From positions 37,620,571-37,684,570 of the forward strand of contig CM067306.1 of assembly GCA_034231615.1 (NCBI GenBank): DNA of 64,000 nucleotides, read 5' to 3'. Below the pieces are notes generated by a model. The model worked only from the letters and a program-made list of their open reading frames with translations, was not told the DNA's origin and searched no databases. Source of the DNA: Meghimatium bilineatum. Taxonomy: Eukaryota > Mollusca > Gastropoda > Stylommatophora > Philomycidae. A program made the position numbers and the translations under genes. How positions within the stretch are numbered: the stretch's first letter is position 1; each line of letters opens with the position of its first letter. Positions 1 through 10,900 of this stretch are shown here, in pieces.

Positions 1-520
1 TCGCGCAAGACTCAGAAAGATTGGATAGAATCCAGAATAAGGCAATGCAAATAATTTTGGAGTGTAAAAGAGATACGTCGGCATGGGCTATGCAATTACT
101 TGATTGCTCAACTGCAGAGCAAAGAATACAAATGTGCAGGGTGCAGGACTACCTACAAATCACCGCTGATAAAGAGCACCCTCTACACCCTGAAATTCTC
201 AAAGTGAAAGGCAGTCAACTTAAGAGAGGAAAGTCATGAATGGGGTGCGCAGAGGATTTATACAGAGTGTGTGCAGATTGGAGGATGTGCTACCTGGTGC
301 AGAATGGAGTCACACACCCTTAAATTGTCTGACAGCCTCCAAAGTAATAATAACACTCAATATGGGAATGCAGGGAATGGACACATTTTGTGTTCGACAG
401 AGGTTGAGTGAGGTGCTCACTTTGATCTGTGAGAATTCTAGGGAAGGTGATATGATTATATACACAGATGGGTTGGTTGAGAGATATATCAGGATCAACA
501 TGAACATCTTCAACATCTTG
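1..520 (+). mobile_element. I-like LINE fragment (RT C-terminus to RNase H start)
   Basis: It begins at the window edge in frame with LDRIQNKAMQIIL and CRVQDYLQI, the region between reverse transcriptase and RNase H in I-group LINEs. A frame change near 236 is followed by IIYTDG, the first catalytic aspartate motif of RNase H, after which similarity stops. The LINE at 38098-39655 has the matching segments. Confidence 0.65.
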
Positions 521-565
521 TCTTCACGAATGCAAAAATGTATAGTTTGTGTGTTGTATTATTGA

Positions 566-2995
566 AAATAACAAAGATAATTCAGAAATTATCAGCTCAG
601 TTACATTTTGTGGTCACAAGTTTCATTTATATTTTCCTATGTTGCATGTAAATTATTTTGATGTAAAATTAATTTGAAAAAAATCCATAACTTTTTTCAG
701 AGTTGGCGTAAAGACTTGGTTGAGGTATTATTGAACTGCAATTTTCAAGGGCTATCTAACTATAGTATTTTTAATGATGTAGCATTATTTAGAAAATTTT
801 GTCCAAATATCTACTAAACCGCAATTTTACCGTGGTGTTGCTAGAAATTTAAAAAGGAACGATTTCGTGGGCGAGAAAGAATGATGCCCATGTTGGGACC
901 ATCAGTCCATGTGTAATAGCGGATACACTCAAGGAGATATATGAGCACCTATTGACTTGTCCGGAGTGCAGTGACGATGATCCAACGACTGTTTATCTAG
1001 ACTACAGTCTACAGTACAGTACTACTGTCTACTCTAACTTTTTTACTAACTCACGTCTACTTCTGCCTGATGTCTGCTAGTGAAGTAGGCTAGTGCATGC
1101 TAAGTTATGACTACCACATATGCGTATGGCTTACCTAGTGTATGGTTCATATTTATAGTGAAGACTAACAGCATAAGGTCGCTCTTCTGTAAGTTGCAAA
1201 ATGTGTGAGCATCCTGATAATTGGAGATTTCTCCTGAAACAGCATACCTGACGAAGCAGGTATAAACGACTCATGGACGCCGCCATTATCATTCAGAAAA
1301 TGTGTAAAGCTATAATTTTAATTTGTAAACAATTTTAATTGTCATTTCAGCAGGAAAGATTTAACTAGCGTAATACGTGCAACATCTTGTTACACCTTTA
1401 ACATATTGTCATGTATGAAAAATGAAAGGCCTATATTTTTCTTATTATTAACCTATATATATATGATTTCGAAACTTACTAAATACAAATATGAATGACT
1501 CTGCATGATATCAAAATATAAACATTCGTGTTCCCCGTGGGAAAAAACCGACAAAAATCTTATTATATCTCAGTTCCTTTCTGAAAATCATTAAAGTATG
1601 TATAGAATTATATTTCGAGCAAATAAAGAATAAAGTCATAGGCTTCCTTAAGACTCTATATGTTTGTTCTTTATCAAATGCAACATTAATCAAAGTTTCA
1701 TCTTAACTTTGTCGTTAAAAATTAACACGATTGTCATTCAAAAATTACAAGTCATTGTTTGATAACTGAGTGATAGTGATAGGTCTATAATGTTCTTTTG
1801 TTTTTATTGACGAGTTGTGTTGTTTGTGGCCTCGGCAGCACATACTGATATTTCTCACGAAATATATTTATATAGAAGTATGATACTACTAAATGATCAT
1901 AGGAAACATCGTTATATTGGTCAACTTTCTGAAACGTTTTCTCACCACTCCACTACGATCCTAAATATTTTAAAATATAAAATCAAAATGTTTGTTATGG
2001 AAATATAGTTTAGATTTACACCATACGACGATATGCAACAGATTATTATTTTTAGTGATAAATAGCTTGTCAAATATTAGCTATTTTAAGCAACACATGA
2101 AAAAAACTTCTTACAGCAAAAAATTATCCCAAGCAGTTGGGCACAAAAATCAGATTGATTTATTGATTTGATAAGTAGACATAAGATATCTAGGATCTTG
2201 AATGTGGACACGTGTAAAGAGAAATTTAGCATTTGAAATACCGTACAATTTTAGATTTGTTAATGTTTTACACCAGTGATGTTTTGTTCACCATTGCTGT
2301 ACGTTTTAAACAGTGTTTAAGAAAAAATGCATTCATAACCTTATTGTTATATATTATATAGGACATACACTAATGCTATTTCTAGTTCAGGAGGAATTTG
2401 TATCTAATAACCAAGCTTATATACTTTAGAGAATATTAAATAAGATAGAGCTGCAATAATGCAAATAGAAAATGAAATACTAATTTGTTACCCTTGATGG
2501 TATCAGACATTCTAATGTTGATACTCTATTTTGTAGGTAGAACTCAATCCTGGATATGTTGGTGGAGTGCTTGTCTTTTGTGAAATTTTATCATTCTGTT
2601 GTGTAGATAGCATTCTTGTGTTATATCTTCTATTGGCATGTTCTTTTTTTTCATAATTATGGTTCTTATTATTTTATAAGGTAGATCTCTATTGTCTGTT
2701 TTTGCTGTTAGGTGTCACAGGATTTTATGATAACACAAGGCAACAAAATAAAACTTTTTTTAATCATCTGAAACCAAAATACACTTTTCTAAAGGATTTT
2801 TTTTGGCGCTGATTTCAGATCTGGTATCAGTTTTTTTCTATCACGTCAAGTTTTAAAGTTATGAGTGATGTTAGTTTTCACTGAACTTGGCTGTATTTTT
2901 TCGAGAATCGCAAACATCAATTAAGCAAATGATTCACATCTTCTAGACTAAATCAAATATACTCACATCACAGCATAGATATGTAGAATGTTTCT
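566..2995. other. no recognisable gene
   Basis: AT-rich sequence without a supportable coding region or RNA gene. Short open frames here have no domain signature. 1248-1290 has a 'cctgacgaagcaggtataaacg' type motif of the kind found at the ends of dispersed retroelements, too short to classify. Confidence 0.5.
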
Positions 2996-4087
2996 TCAAA
3001 AATGCTTGGAATTTGATTTTCTGTTATATTCTTCGCCTGGATTATCACGGAATAGCATCCAGCAGAAGTCGGCCATCATACTCTCATTCCACAAACCTTG
3101 ATAACGGCGCTCCATTAACTGAATGTCCTGGTGAAAACGTTCTCCTTGCTCTTCACTCACCATACCAAGATTTTCTGGGAAGAAATCTACATGGGAGTGC
3201 AAGAAGTGCACTTTTAATGACATGCGACAGCCAAGGTTCTGGTAAGAATCTATTAGACGCTGAACTCCTTCCCTGTACGTAGGGGACTTATGATTACCAA
3301 GAAAGTTTTCACAGACCCACTTGAATGCCTCCCAGGCTTCTAGCTCAGCTCCTGACAGAGACTGTTTGAAACCTTCATCTTGTAAAACAGATCTGATTTG
3401 TGGACCTATAAATATCCCTTCCTTCATTTTTGCAGCAGTGATGTTTGGGAATTTATTAACAAGGTACTGAAAACCTTCTGAGTTTGTCTTACCCATGGTC
3501 TTCACAAGGGTTTTCATCAGTCCTAGCTTAATATGGAGAGGTGGCAGAAATATTTTCTGTGGATCAACAAGGGGCATATTTTGGACACTGCTTGCTCCTG
3601 GCGTATAGATATGCCTGGGCTCCCAGACACGTTTGACATAATGTTCCGCTGTTGCTCGACTATCCCATAGGCATAGGAAACAGCAGTATTTAGTGAATCC
3701 TCCTTGCATGCCCATCAACATGCCAATGACCTTTAGATCACCACAGATGTTCCACTGGTGTGTTTTATAATGGATAACTTCAAGCAAACTGTTCATGTTG
3801 TAATAAGATTCTTTCAGATAAACAGAATGTGCAACTGGTATGCTTGGTTTTAAATTTCCATTGTGCAAAAGAACTGCCTTTAAGCTTCTTCGCGAGGAAT
3901 CAATGAAGAGACGCCATTCTGATGGATCATGCACTTGTGATAAACTGTTGAAGAGACCATCGATGTCCTGACAATAACTCAATGAGCCGCCAACATTGAA
4001 GAACGTCGTCATGTTGAGATTTCGTTTTCTATAATAAGTTATGTTAACGTCCCTTGCAAGCAAATGCTTTTGCTTAAGCCTTGAAGC
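2996..4087 (-). CDS. C-terminal DDE-like core of the same invertebrate gene family
   Basis: Open from 4087 to the stop at 2996. Residue numbers count from the codon at 4063. Conserved features: FIDSS (D55), ICGDLK (D109), a CxxC in YCCFLCLWDSR (C128, C131), FLPPLHIKLGLMK, FLGNHKSPTY, and a C-terminal HFLHSH...SEEQGERFHQD block (E304, E305, E308). The spacing of two aspartates, a CxxC after the second, and a glutamate beside a late histidine-rich helix resembles RNase-H-fold DDE transposases with a helical insertion. That assignment is my inference. The reading frame is intact to its end, so the copy is fairly young apart from the break before it. No terminal inverted repeats were recognised. 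Confidence 0.7.
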   Translation of the reverse strand, partial: ASRLKQKHLLARDVNITYYRKRNLNMTTFFNVGGSLSYCQDIDGLFNSLSQVHDPSEWRLFIDSSRRSLKAVLLHNGNLKPSIPVAHSVYLKESYYNMNSLLEVIHYKTHQWNICGDLKVIGMLMGMQGGFTKYCCFLCLWDSRATAEHYVKRVWEPRHIYTPGASSVQNMPLVDPQKIFLPPLHIKLGLMKTLVKTMGKTNSEGFQYLVNKFPNITAAKMKEGIFIGPQIRSVLQDEGFKQSLSGAELEAWEAFKWVCENFLGNHKSPTYREGVQRLIDSYQNLGCRMSLKVHFLHSHVDFFPENLGMVSEEQGERFHQDIQLMERRYQGLWNESMMADFCWMLFRDNPGEEYNRKSNSKHF

Positions 4088-4704
4088 AAAAGAAAGAAAA
4101 GAAAAACAAAAAAAAGAAGTTCTGCTTTATCTTTAGACAGATTTAGATCACGAATAAGATCATTCAGCTCTGCCTGTGTAAAAGTCTTAGGTTCTAAACA
4201 TTCATCAACAGTATAATCTGGATCAGTTGAGTCTGCATTGTGAACAGCTGTGTTTTCACTGCATTCCTCCCCATCTTGCATAGATACGAGTCCACCAGAA
4301 GGAGGTAAAGGAATAGGCAATGAATCGTCATGTGGAACAGGCCTGATGGCAGAATCTAAGCTAGGATATACAATGTTCTGTTTATTTTTAGCAGAGAATC
4401 CATTTGTGTTCACCAGACAAAAGTAGCAATCATTGACATGGTCTCGCGGTTCCCTCCATAACATTGGAATTGCAAATGGCATAGCTGCCTTGCGGCCATT
4501 TAGCCAGTCACGTAGTCCGCTTGAACAACTGGTACATATGATATGTGGAGCCCAAGATTTATCCTGATCATCCAGTGGACAGCCAAAATACAATATGTAT
4601 ATCTTCTTTAGATCATCTGAAATTGTGCGCCGCTGTGATTTCGTCACAAATGAACCACACACAAAACAGAAACAGTTTGGATGATTGATGCATCTTCTAG
4701 GCAT
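4039..4704 (-). CDS. N-terminal zinc-cluster part of a repeated invertebrate gene family
   Basis: ATG at 4704. The first 110 residues hold a cysteine/histidine cluster (CINHPNCFCFVCG, then HIICTSC and CYFC) that looks like a treble-clef zinc-binding domain. A proline- and acid-rich linker and the start of a conserved helix (LNDLIRDLNLSKDKAELL) follow. I recognise this as a family of multi-copy uncharacterised genes in arthropods, cnidarians and other invertebrates but know no accepted name. An A/T-rich run at 4088-4113 (26 bases, not a multiple of three) interrupts the helix. After it the expected continuation ASRLKQKHLL lies in another frame, in the next feature, so this copy is probably frameshifted. 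The residues after the run are not real protein. Confidence 0.7.
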   Translation of the reverse strand: MPRRCINHPNCFCFVCGSFVTKSQRRTISDDLKKIYILYFGCPLDDQDKSWAPHIICTSCSSGLRDWLNGRKAAMPFAIPMLWREPRDHVNDCYFCLVNTNGFSAKNKQNIVYPSLDSAIRPVPHDDSLPIPLPPSGGLVSMQDGEECSENTAVHNADSTDPDYTVDECLEPKTFTQAELNDLIRDLNLSKDKAELLFFVFLFFLLLQGLSKSICLQGTLT

Positions 4705-4841
4705 GATAATAAGTTAATAAGTACACAAAATAAGTTATCAAGTACACAAATGCAAGGTTTTTGCAACCTTTAAAATAAAAGAAAGTACAAAACAACGAAA
4801 TCTCATAATATACTTGTCGTAATTACTTTAAGCAAACACCA

Positions 4842-4959
4842 CACGTGTATAAATGGATTTACTATCCTATCGAATACACAAAAATGGTAGCATCGATACT
4901 AAATCACGTGACCCGAAACTGAACAAAATTGTAACAGCCAGTAATAAAGTATCGATACC
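4842..4959. promoter_or_regulatory. possible promoter: two CACGTG boxes and ATCGAT inverted repeat
   Basis: Just upstream of the ATG at 4704 (- strand) are CACGTG at 4842-4847, TATAAA on the + strand at 4849, a second CACGTG at 4905-4910, and an imperfect inverted repeat, GGTAGCATCGATACT (4886-4900) with AGTATCGATACC (4948-4959). It could serve the DDE-like gene or a + strand transcript toward NUB1; the sequence alone does not decide. Confidence 0.25.
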
Positions 4960-5224
4960 AATCTAAATAAAACATTGTACTCGATTTGTGGTCATAACCA
5001 CTGTTGAAAGATATTATAATTAGCTATTACAAAAAAATGTTACGTGGTAGAAAAAAACTAAAGACAGATTTGAAATCAGCTAACCAAATACTACAAAACC
5101 CATATAAAATTATCTGTGATGATTTTTGTGTGTTGCCTTGTGAATCGGTTTTCAGATATGATATGTTTGATCATTTGATGTACAGTAATAGTATGATGCC
5201 TCATCTATATATCAATCTTTTCTT

Positions 5225-5425
5225 TTGCTGTGAGATGTCACAGAATTGAATGATGATCGGTTTTTAATCTATGGTGTGTTTGGTTACTTGATATGCAGTA
5301 ATATAATGATATCTCAGAATGTTGGTAACTCCTTCAACCCACCTTCTTCTTGGCTCTCCTCTGTTTATCCTCTTATTGTTTCCATTTTCATATTGTATGC
5401 CCTTGCTGCTGACCAATATGGCTTA
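5225..5425. repeat. dispersed repeat, partner at 54800-54970
   Basis: Shares an ordered series of blocks with 54800-54970: cttgatatgcagtaatat, gttggtaactcctt, then a pyrimidine-rich stretch ending ttgtatgcccttgctgctg. A weaker match to its first 30 bases lies at 2700-2730. Probably an old antisense LINE piece. Confidence 0.5.
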
Positions 5426-5429
5426 TACA

Positions 5430-7270
5430 GGTAGGTAGATAGGGCCTAATATATGACATTTTTCTTATTTTAGATAGTTTATTTGGCATGTTTAAGTAGA
5501 GTTTGCAGTAGAATGAGTCAGTCAGTGCAAGGCTGCAGTGATTTTGCTTTACGTGTCTCATTTGTGTTCCAGTCTGTCCCTTAAAAGTGTTCCAAATTGT
5601 TCTGCATCTTTGCCCAGTGCTGACCTCCATGTACCTCATGTCTCCTGCAACATTTTCTCAGCTGTAATAGGTAGATAACATGTAAATAAAAAAATATTAT
5701 ATAAAAAAGTGTGTATTACTCAAAACTGCTACTAAAACTATGATTATACAAATAATGTTAATGAAGAATAAGGATATTACAGATTGATGTTGTGGCATAA
5801 GACCTTCATCAGAACAATAACCATATAATAATACACACAAAAAAACCTAGAACAACAGGCCTAATAATTAAAAAAAAAATTCTGGTGATTTTATTACAGT
5901 AGATAGTTCCAGTAATCAATATACAGATATGACATCTATTCATGTCTTGAAATTTGTTCTGTCCAGCCAACCTTTTTCATCATTTTCTATTATTTCTTTA
6001 GTATCTACTGCATACATTTCAGTGTGTAATCTTTCTTGTGCTGCTGAAGACAATCTGGCAGTTTTTACTCAACCAGAAGTTAAGCCGCTGAACAATTATT
6101 GGTAAAACTGCTTGTTTTGATGTTGTATTGAGTTTGGTCGGTAGTGGTCAGGATTCTTTGGTCTTTCTAGATTTCAGGCCAGTTGCCAAGACAAAGTGAT
6201 TCCCAATTGACTTTTGTAGCAGGAAGGTCTTCTGGCATGTACTAATGTTTAGTCTTTGTTGTTCTGAAGAAATTTACATAAAGTGTGCAGTTTGTGCGTT
6301 GTTGTTGTCTGTGTGTCGTTCAACCTGTCCATATTCAGTGTGGCCTGAGAATATACATGCATGTTAAAAGTCTTGACTAAAATTGCATTGTTTTTGGGAT
6401 GCTGTGTGGTCAAAGAGGAAAAATGTGTTGACCGAAGTTATGAGGTGAGTATGTCATCTGAACAGACATGGTTCAAATGCCTTTTGCTGCATTATTATTT
6501 ATTCAGAATTTTTAATTTAGTTGACATTGTTTTGACTCACAGTACACTGAAGTCTGTGCAGTCTTAGTGTTTTTAGAAGTCTGTATTCTTTTTCCATAAG
6601 AAAATACATTTGTATGTCACCCTGATCTAGTTCAGGTGTCCCTGTAGTCTACAGAGAGGGAGGCATCGTATAATAATGTTGTCACTCACCCGCCAACCAG
6701 CAGACCTGGACTTCATATTCACTCTTTATTCAAATTTTGAAATAGAAATCTGTGGGGTTCACCAAGTAAGTAAAATATCTTAGTTCGGGCTCTGGGAGTT
6801 CCAAGAAATAGTGCCATCTCTATTGAGAATGTTCATTAAGTGTCACTAGTCTAGTGGTATCTGATAAATTGCTGGCTAGGCAGCTGAGCACTTATGGTAA
6901 AACTGTTTGCTATAACACCGGTTCATAACAGATTTTACTTTTGTAGCATACATTGGCCAGCTCATATTCAAAAGATGATGGTGTGTTGTCTATGTAGGTG
7001 GTGTATAGGATCAGGTGGTAGAATGCTAAATCTCTTTAATGCTACAGTTCTTACCATTTTTATGTCATTTGGATGCTTTTTCTTTAGTTAATTGAAAACT
7101 GTGAAATGTCTTTTAATACTGCTGAGGCAGTTGAGAATAGCAGTATTAGTTCCCATACTTATTTGTGAGTAATTGAACTCTACAATGATGTGGTCAGCTT
7201 CACACTTACTTTTCCAAATGGTATGGTACACATTACATAATGCTGGTTCAACACAAAAGATGTTTGTGGT
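5430..7270. other. no recognisable gene
   Basis: AT-rich sequence upstream of NUB1. The unseen NUB1 promoter and 5' noncoding exon may be here, but no donor site or promoter pattern is distinctive enough to call. Confidence 0.4.
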
Positions 7271-7274
7271 GTTG

Positions 7275-7520
7275 ATTCTTGATTAGAAGCATTACAGCAT
7301 CATTACACATTGAATATTCCCATAAGTATTCTGCTCTGTTTCAGCAGCCATCCTAGGTTGTAAAGAGTAAAGTCCCAGTCAAATGTTGATTGAGTGATCT
7401 TTGGATCTTTTGAAAGAGGGCAATATTTCTCTTCTCACTCCTGGTCATACCAATGCCTGTTATTCTGTGTGCGTATGTTATGTCCGATATCATCTTCATT
7501 CTGTAGCAAATTTCTGACAT
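7275..7520. repeat. dispersed repeat family (ttcttgattag...)
   Basis: Starts with ttcttgattagaa and ends in a pyrimidine-rich part with ctcctggtcata and ttcattctgtag. Related copies lie at 21555-21870 and 28535-28740, and a short inverted piece at 62095-62150. No coding signal in any copy. Confidence 0.45.
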
Positions 7521-7869
7521 CTGTTATTAAGTCTCTCTGCTCAGTACTTTTCCATCAACCGCAGCATTGTTTACCCATACTCTTCCATCAACCACAGCAT
7601 TGTCTACCAATGAGTCTTCTCTTTTGTTGCCTCTAATTCCCTTTGTAATCTTATTTAAAATCTCCACTAGGATCCAAACCATGACCATCCAAGTAAGCCA
7701 CTGCTTTTCTACTGCAACTTCCATTAGAATTTAGGTAGAATATTTGTAGGTATATATAGGTATCAGTTCCTAAGTATTTTTCTCATTAGAAAAGTTAAGA
7801 TTTTGCACATGCTAAAATGGGGTATTCTATTTACAGATTTGATATACCTGGTTGATGTTGATTTCTAAG

Positions 7870-7992
7870 ATGGAGAATATTAGCAAAGATCTTCTAATGA
7901 AACAGCTCAGGGACAGTTTAAATGCTGAAAAAATTAAACTGTGGCTCCCTCCATATACAACTGAGAATAAGGAGAAAGGTCTTGTACCAGAG
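7870..7992 (+). CDS. NUB1: NUB1 coding exon 1
   Basis: Residues 1-41, phase 0 at the donor (gag|gtattg). The exon itself starts at 7837 after a tttacag acceptor, so 33 bases of 5' UTR precede the start and at least one noncoding exon must lie upstream. [18 protein letters not shown] matches the first conserved block of NUB1. Confidence 0.92.
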
Positions 7993-10900
7993 GTATTGTT
8001 GGTTTCATATCTTCTCAAGATTCTCAATTTTCACAGTTTAAGACAGTGGCATATAATATTTTTTTAAACAATTCTTTTTGCAGAATAATGGTCCTGCTAG
8101 ATTTCTTCAGGACACAGTCCAGAGAATGAAATGCATTGTGCTGCCATTTTAATTGTGTCAGTGGCCCAACCCATCCATCTTTGGTGAAATTCTGAAGGTC
8201 ACATAGCTCATTAGAAATTTTACACTGGCCTACTTTCTGAACATCTGCAAGGGTATAAAAGGCAATCATACATGTATACATACGTGTGCACATACATACA
8301 TATATATATCTATTTATAATGGTCTGAATGTTGAGAATCTATTTATTTAACTTATGAAGCGGGGAGCTAAGGGTACAGCACTGCTCTCGGTTAACCCTAG
8401 GTTAGCAGATAACCAAGATCCCAAAAATACCTGCCTCGTGGTGCACCCTGGAAACAGAAGCTCATGCTGCTTCTGGTCAACACATTTGGGATTGTGTCCG
8501 TGAATGTGATGGTTGCAGACTGAATGAGAAATGGCTGCAAAATGACAAGCAATAACTCTGTGCAAACACATACATCATCATTTTTGACACACAGAATTCT
8601 TGTTCGGGCAGTCGAAATGCAGATGCATTGGAGCGGTGGTCAATGCCTATGTCCCGATATGAACTGATGTCATGAATATCGAGAGTAAGGATGACATGAG
8701 TACAATGACAGAAGCACAACACCACAGGGCAGCTCCAAGTGCAATTGAAACAGAGAAAAAGATGCATGTAATGGAAAGATAATAAGTTAAATAAATAGAT
8801 TCTCAACATTCAGACCATTATAAATAGTTATATATATGTATGTATGTGCACACGTATGTATACATGTATGATTGCCTTTTATGCCCTTGCAGATGTTCAG
8901 AAAGCAGGCCAGTGTAAAATTTCTAATGAGCTATGTGACCTTCAGAATTTCACATGATTGTTTGCGCTGGCAGTTTTAAGGAAAAAAGTGCCTTACCCAT
9001 TTGCACAAACCCCCCATCTTCTCGGCTCTGGTAATTAGTTCCAAGAAAAATACAATTACAATATACTTGGAAAAAATACAACAGCAGGAGATGCTAGAAG
9101 ATGATTTAATACACCGTCAACTGCACCACATTCTACGTATAATATATATTTTTACCATTAGTTCCAATTTGATGGGATTGCTTGATGTGCTGTCCCAGAA
9201 TCTCTTGTTTTTTATTATGTCCCAGTTTTTATCACTGTTTACTAAGTCACATACACAGATAGATACATATATATTGCACCAATATAGCATTGCATTTGTA
9301 AACATATCTAGGGAATGTTATAAATATATATATATATATGTATGTATATATATATATATATATATGCATTAAAAAAATTATTACATATATTTCTTAGGAT
9401 TTGATCATCAAGTTCAGCAAGGATCTCAAATTCTCTCCTGAAGAAATTGCAGATGGACTAGAAGAACTTAGACTGCATTCATTAAGCAAGCTTGAAGAAC
9501 GAGATAAATTTAAGAAGCAGGGCATAGCGACACTGCGAGTCAAGATGACTGGCCATATGACGACCGAGGTTATAGTTTACCCATTGAATTATTTCTTGTA
9601 TCTTTGTTTGTTTGTCTATTGTCTTTCTCCAGGTGGTTTGTTATCCACTCTTGCCGTTAAGCATAGGGGTGATTGGAACTCAAGCTTGCGTTCTAAAGCC
9701 AGATGTTTGGCCTCGGCTGTGTTATGACCGTTTTTGTTCGGGATGTACCTGACATTTTCTACCCATCTTTTCTGTGGTCTTCCTCTGGCTTTGTACCGTG
9801 ATCTCATTTGATTATATGCCTGTATGAGCAACTTGTCATGATGCATTCTTATAATGTGGCCAAATCACTTGATCTGCTGCCTTTCTATGTATTCTATTCA
9901 AGATTTCTGTCTTAATAAAGATCTTTTCGTCAAAACATAAATTCGGTGTATTATTCCATGTGAAATAACCGTATGGGCTCTGCAGGCGGAATATTTCACC
10001 AATGAATATACATTATTAGATGCCTACAGATGCAATGATGCACCTGTAGGCGCTCATATATATCGCTCAATTCCTGAGTGTGGAAATTCATGAAGGAAAG
10101 CTTATATGATGTAGAATTCCCGCCACACGAAGCTAGGAATACGCCACAGCCTAAAGGTCAAATTCCTTTACACATTGCAATTGCAAAAAGGGAGAAAGCT
10201 GGATAATTTTGTCAACATATTTCTGGAATAACTTCGTCCATTTTCGATACCATATTTTACTATCAAAAGGAGTACCGCATGGCATGGTAAGTGATCGTGA
10301 CTACGTTTTAATTGTTGTTTTTGTGTTTCATTTCTTGTTATAAGAATGTTTGTGTATTCATTGAAAAACACAAAAACAATATGTATCAGGGGTGCCACGG
10401 GTGAGCATGGAATATTATTACGTTGTATGTAGTTCTAGACCTATGTTGGACGTACAGACATTGTTTGCTATTTCTTCATGTTTTATTAGTTTGTTCAGTC
10501 CATATTATATTACTTTGGATATGAAACATCATATATACAACTGGTATAGGTATTCAGGAGGATTTTATCAATATTGTCGCACATTGATCAAGTGTTAAGT
10601 GGTCAAGACATTATATTTGCAATTTTTAAAAATACCATTTTCAGATTTTCCCCCAAATTTTCAACTTTACAACTTGCTCATAATTGTCATATCACACATA
10701 CAACAACAAAAACATGATTACATTCATTCCTTTATTTACATGTGAAAAAAATTATTTTGATATCTTGTGATAACAAAAAAAGTTATCGCGTTTTCAATAC
10801 ACTCGCCATAAATAACACAAATTTTCCAAAAAGAATTCAGAACACCATGGGATTTTGCATATTTTTAATTCAGGGCTCTAAAGATAAACACTATTTATAT

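Noticed and set aside
4039-4704. pyrimidine tract at 4088-4113 as a normal intron
   Set aside because: There is a tract but no donor between KDKAELL and ASRL, so insertion is the simpler reading.
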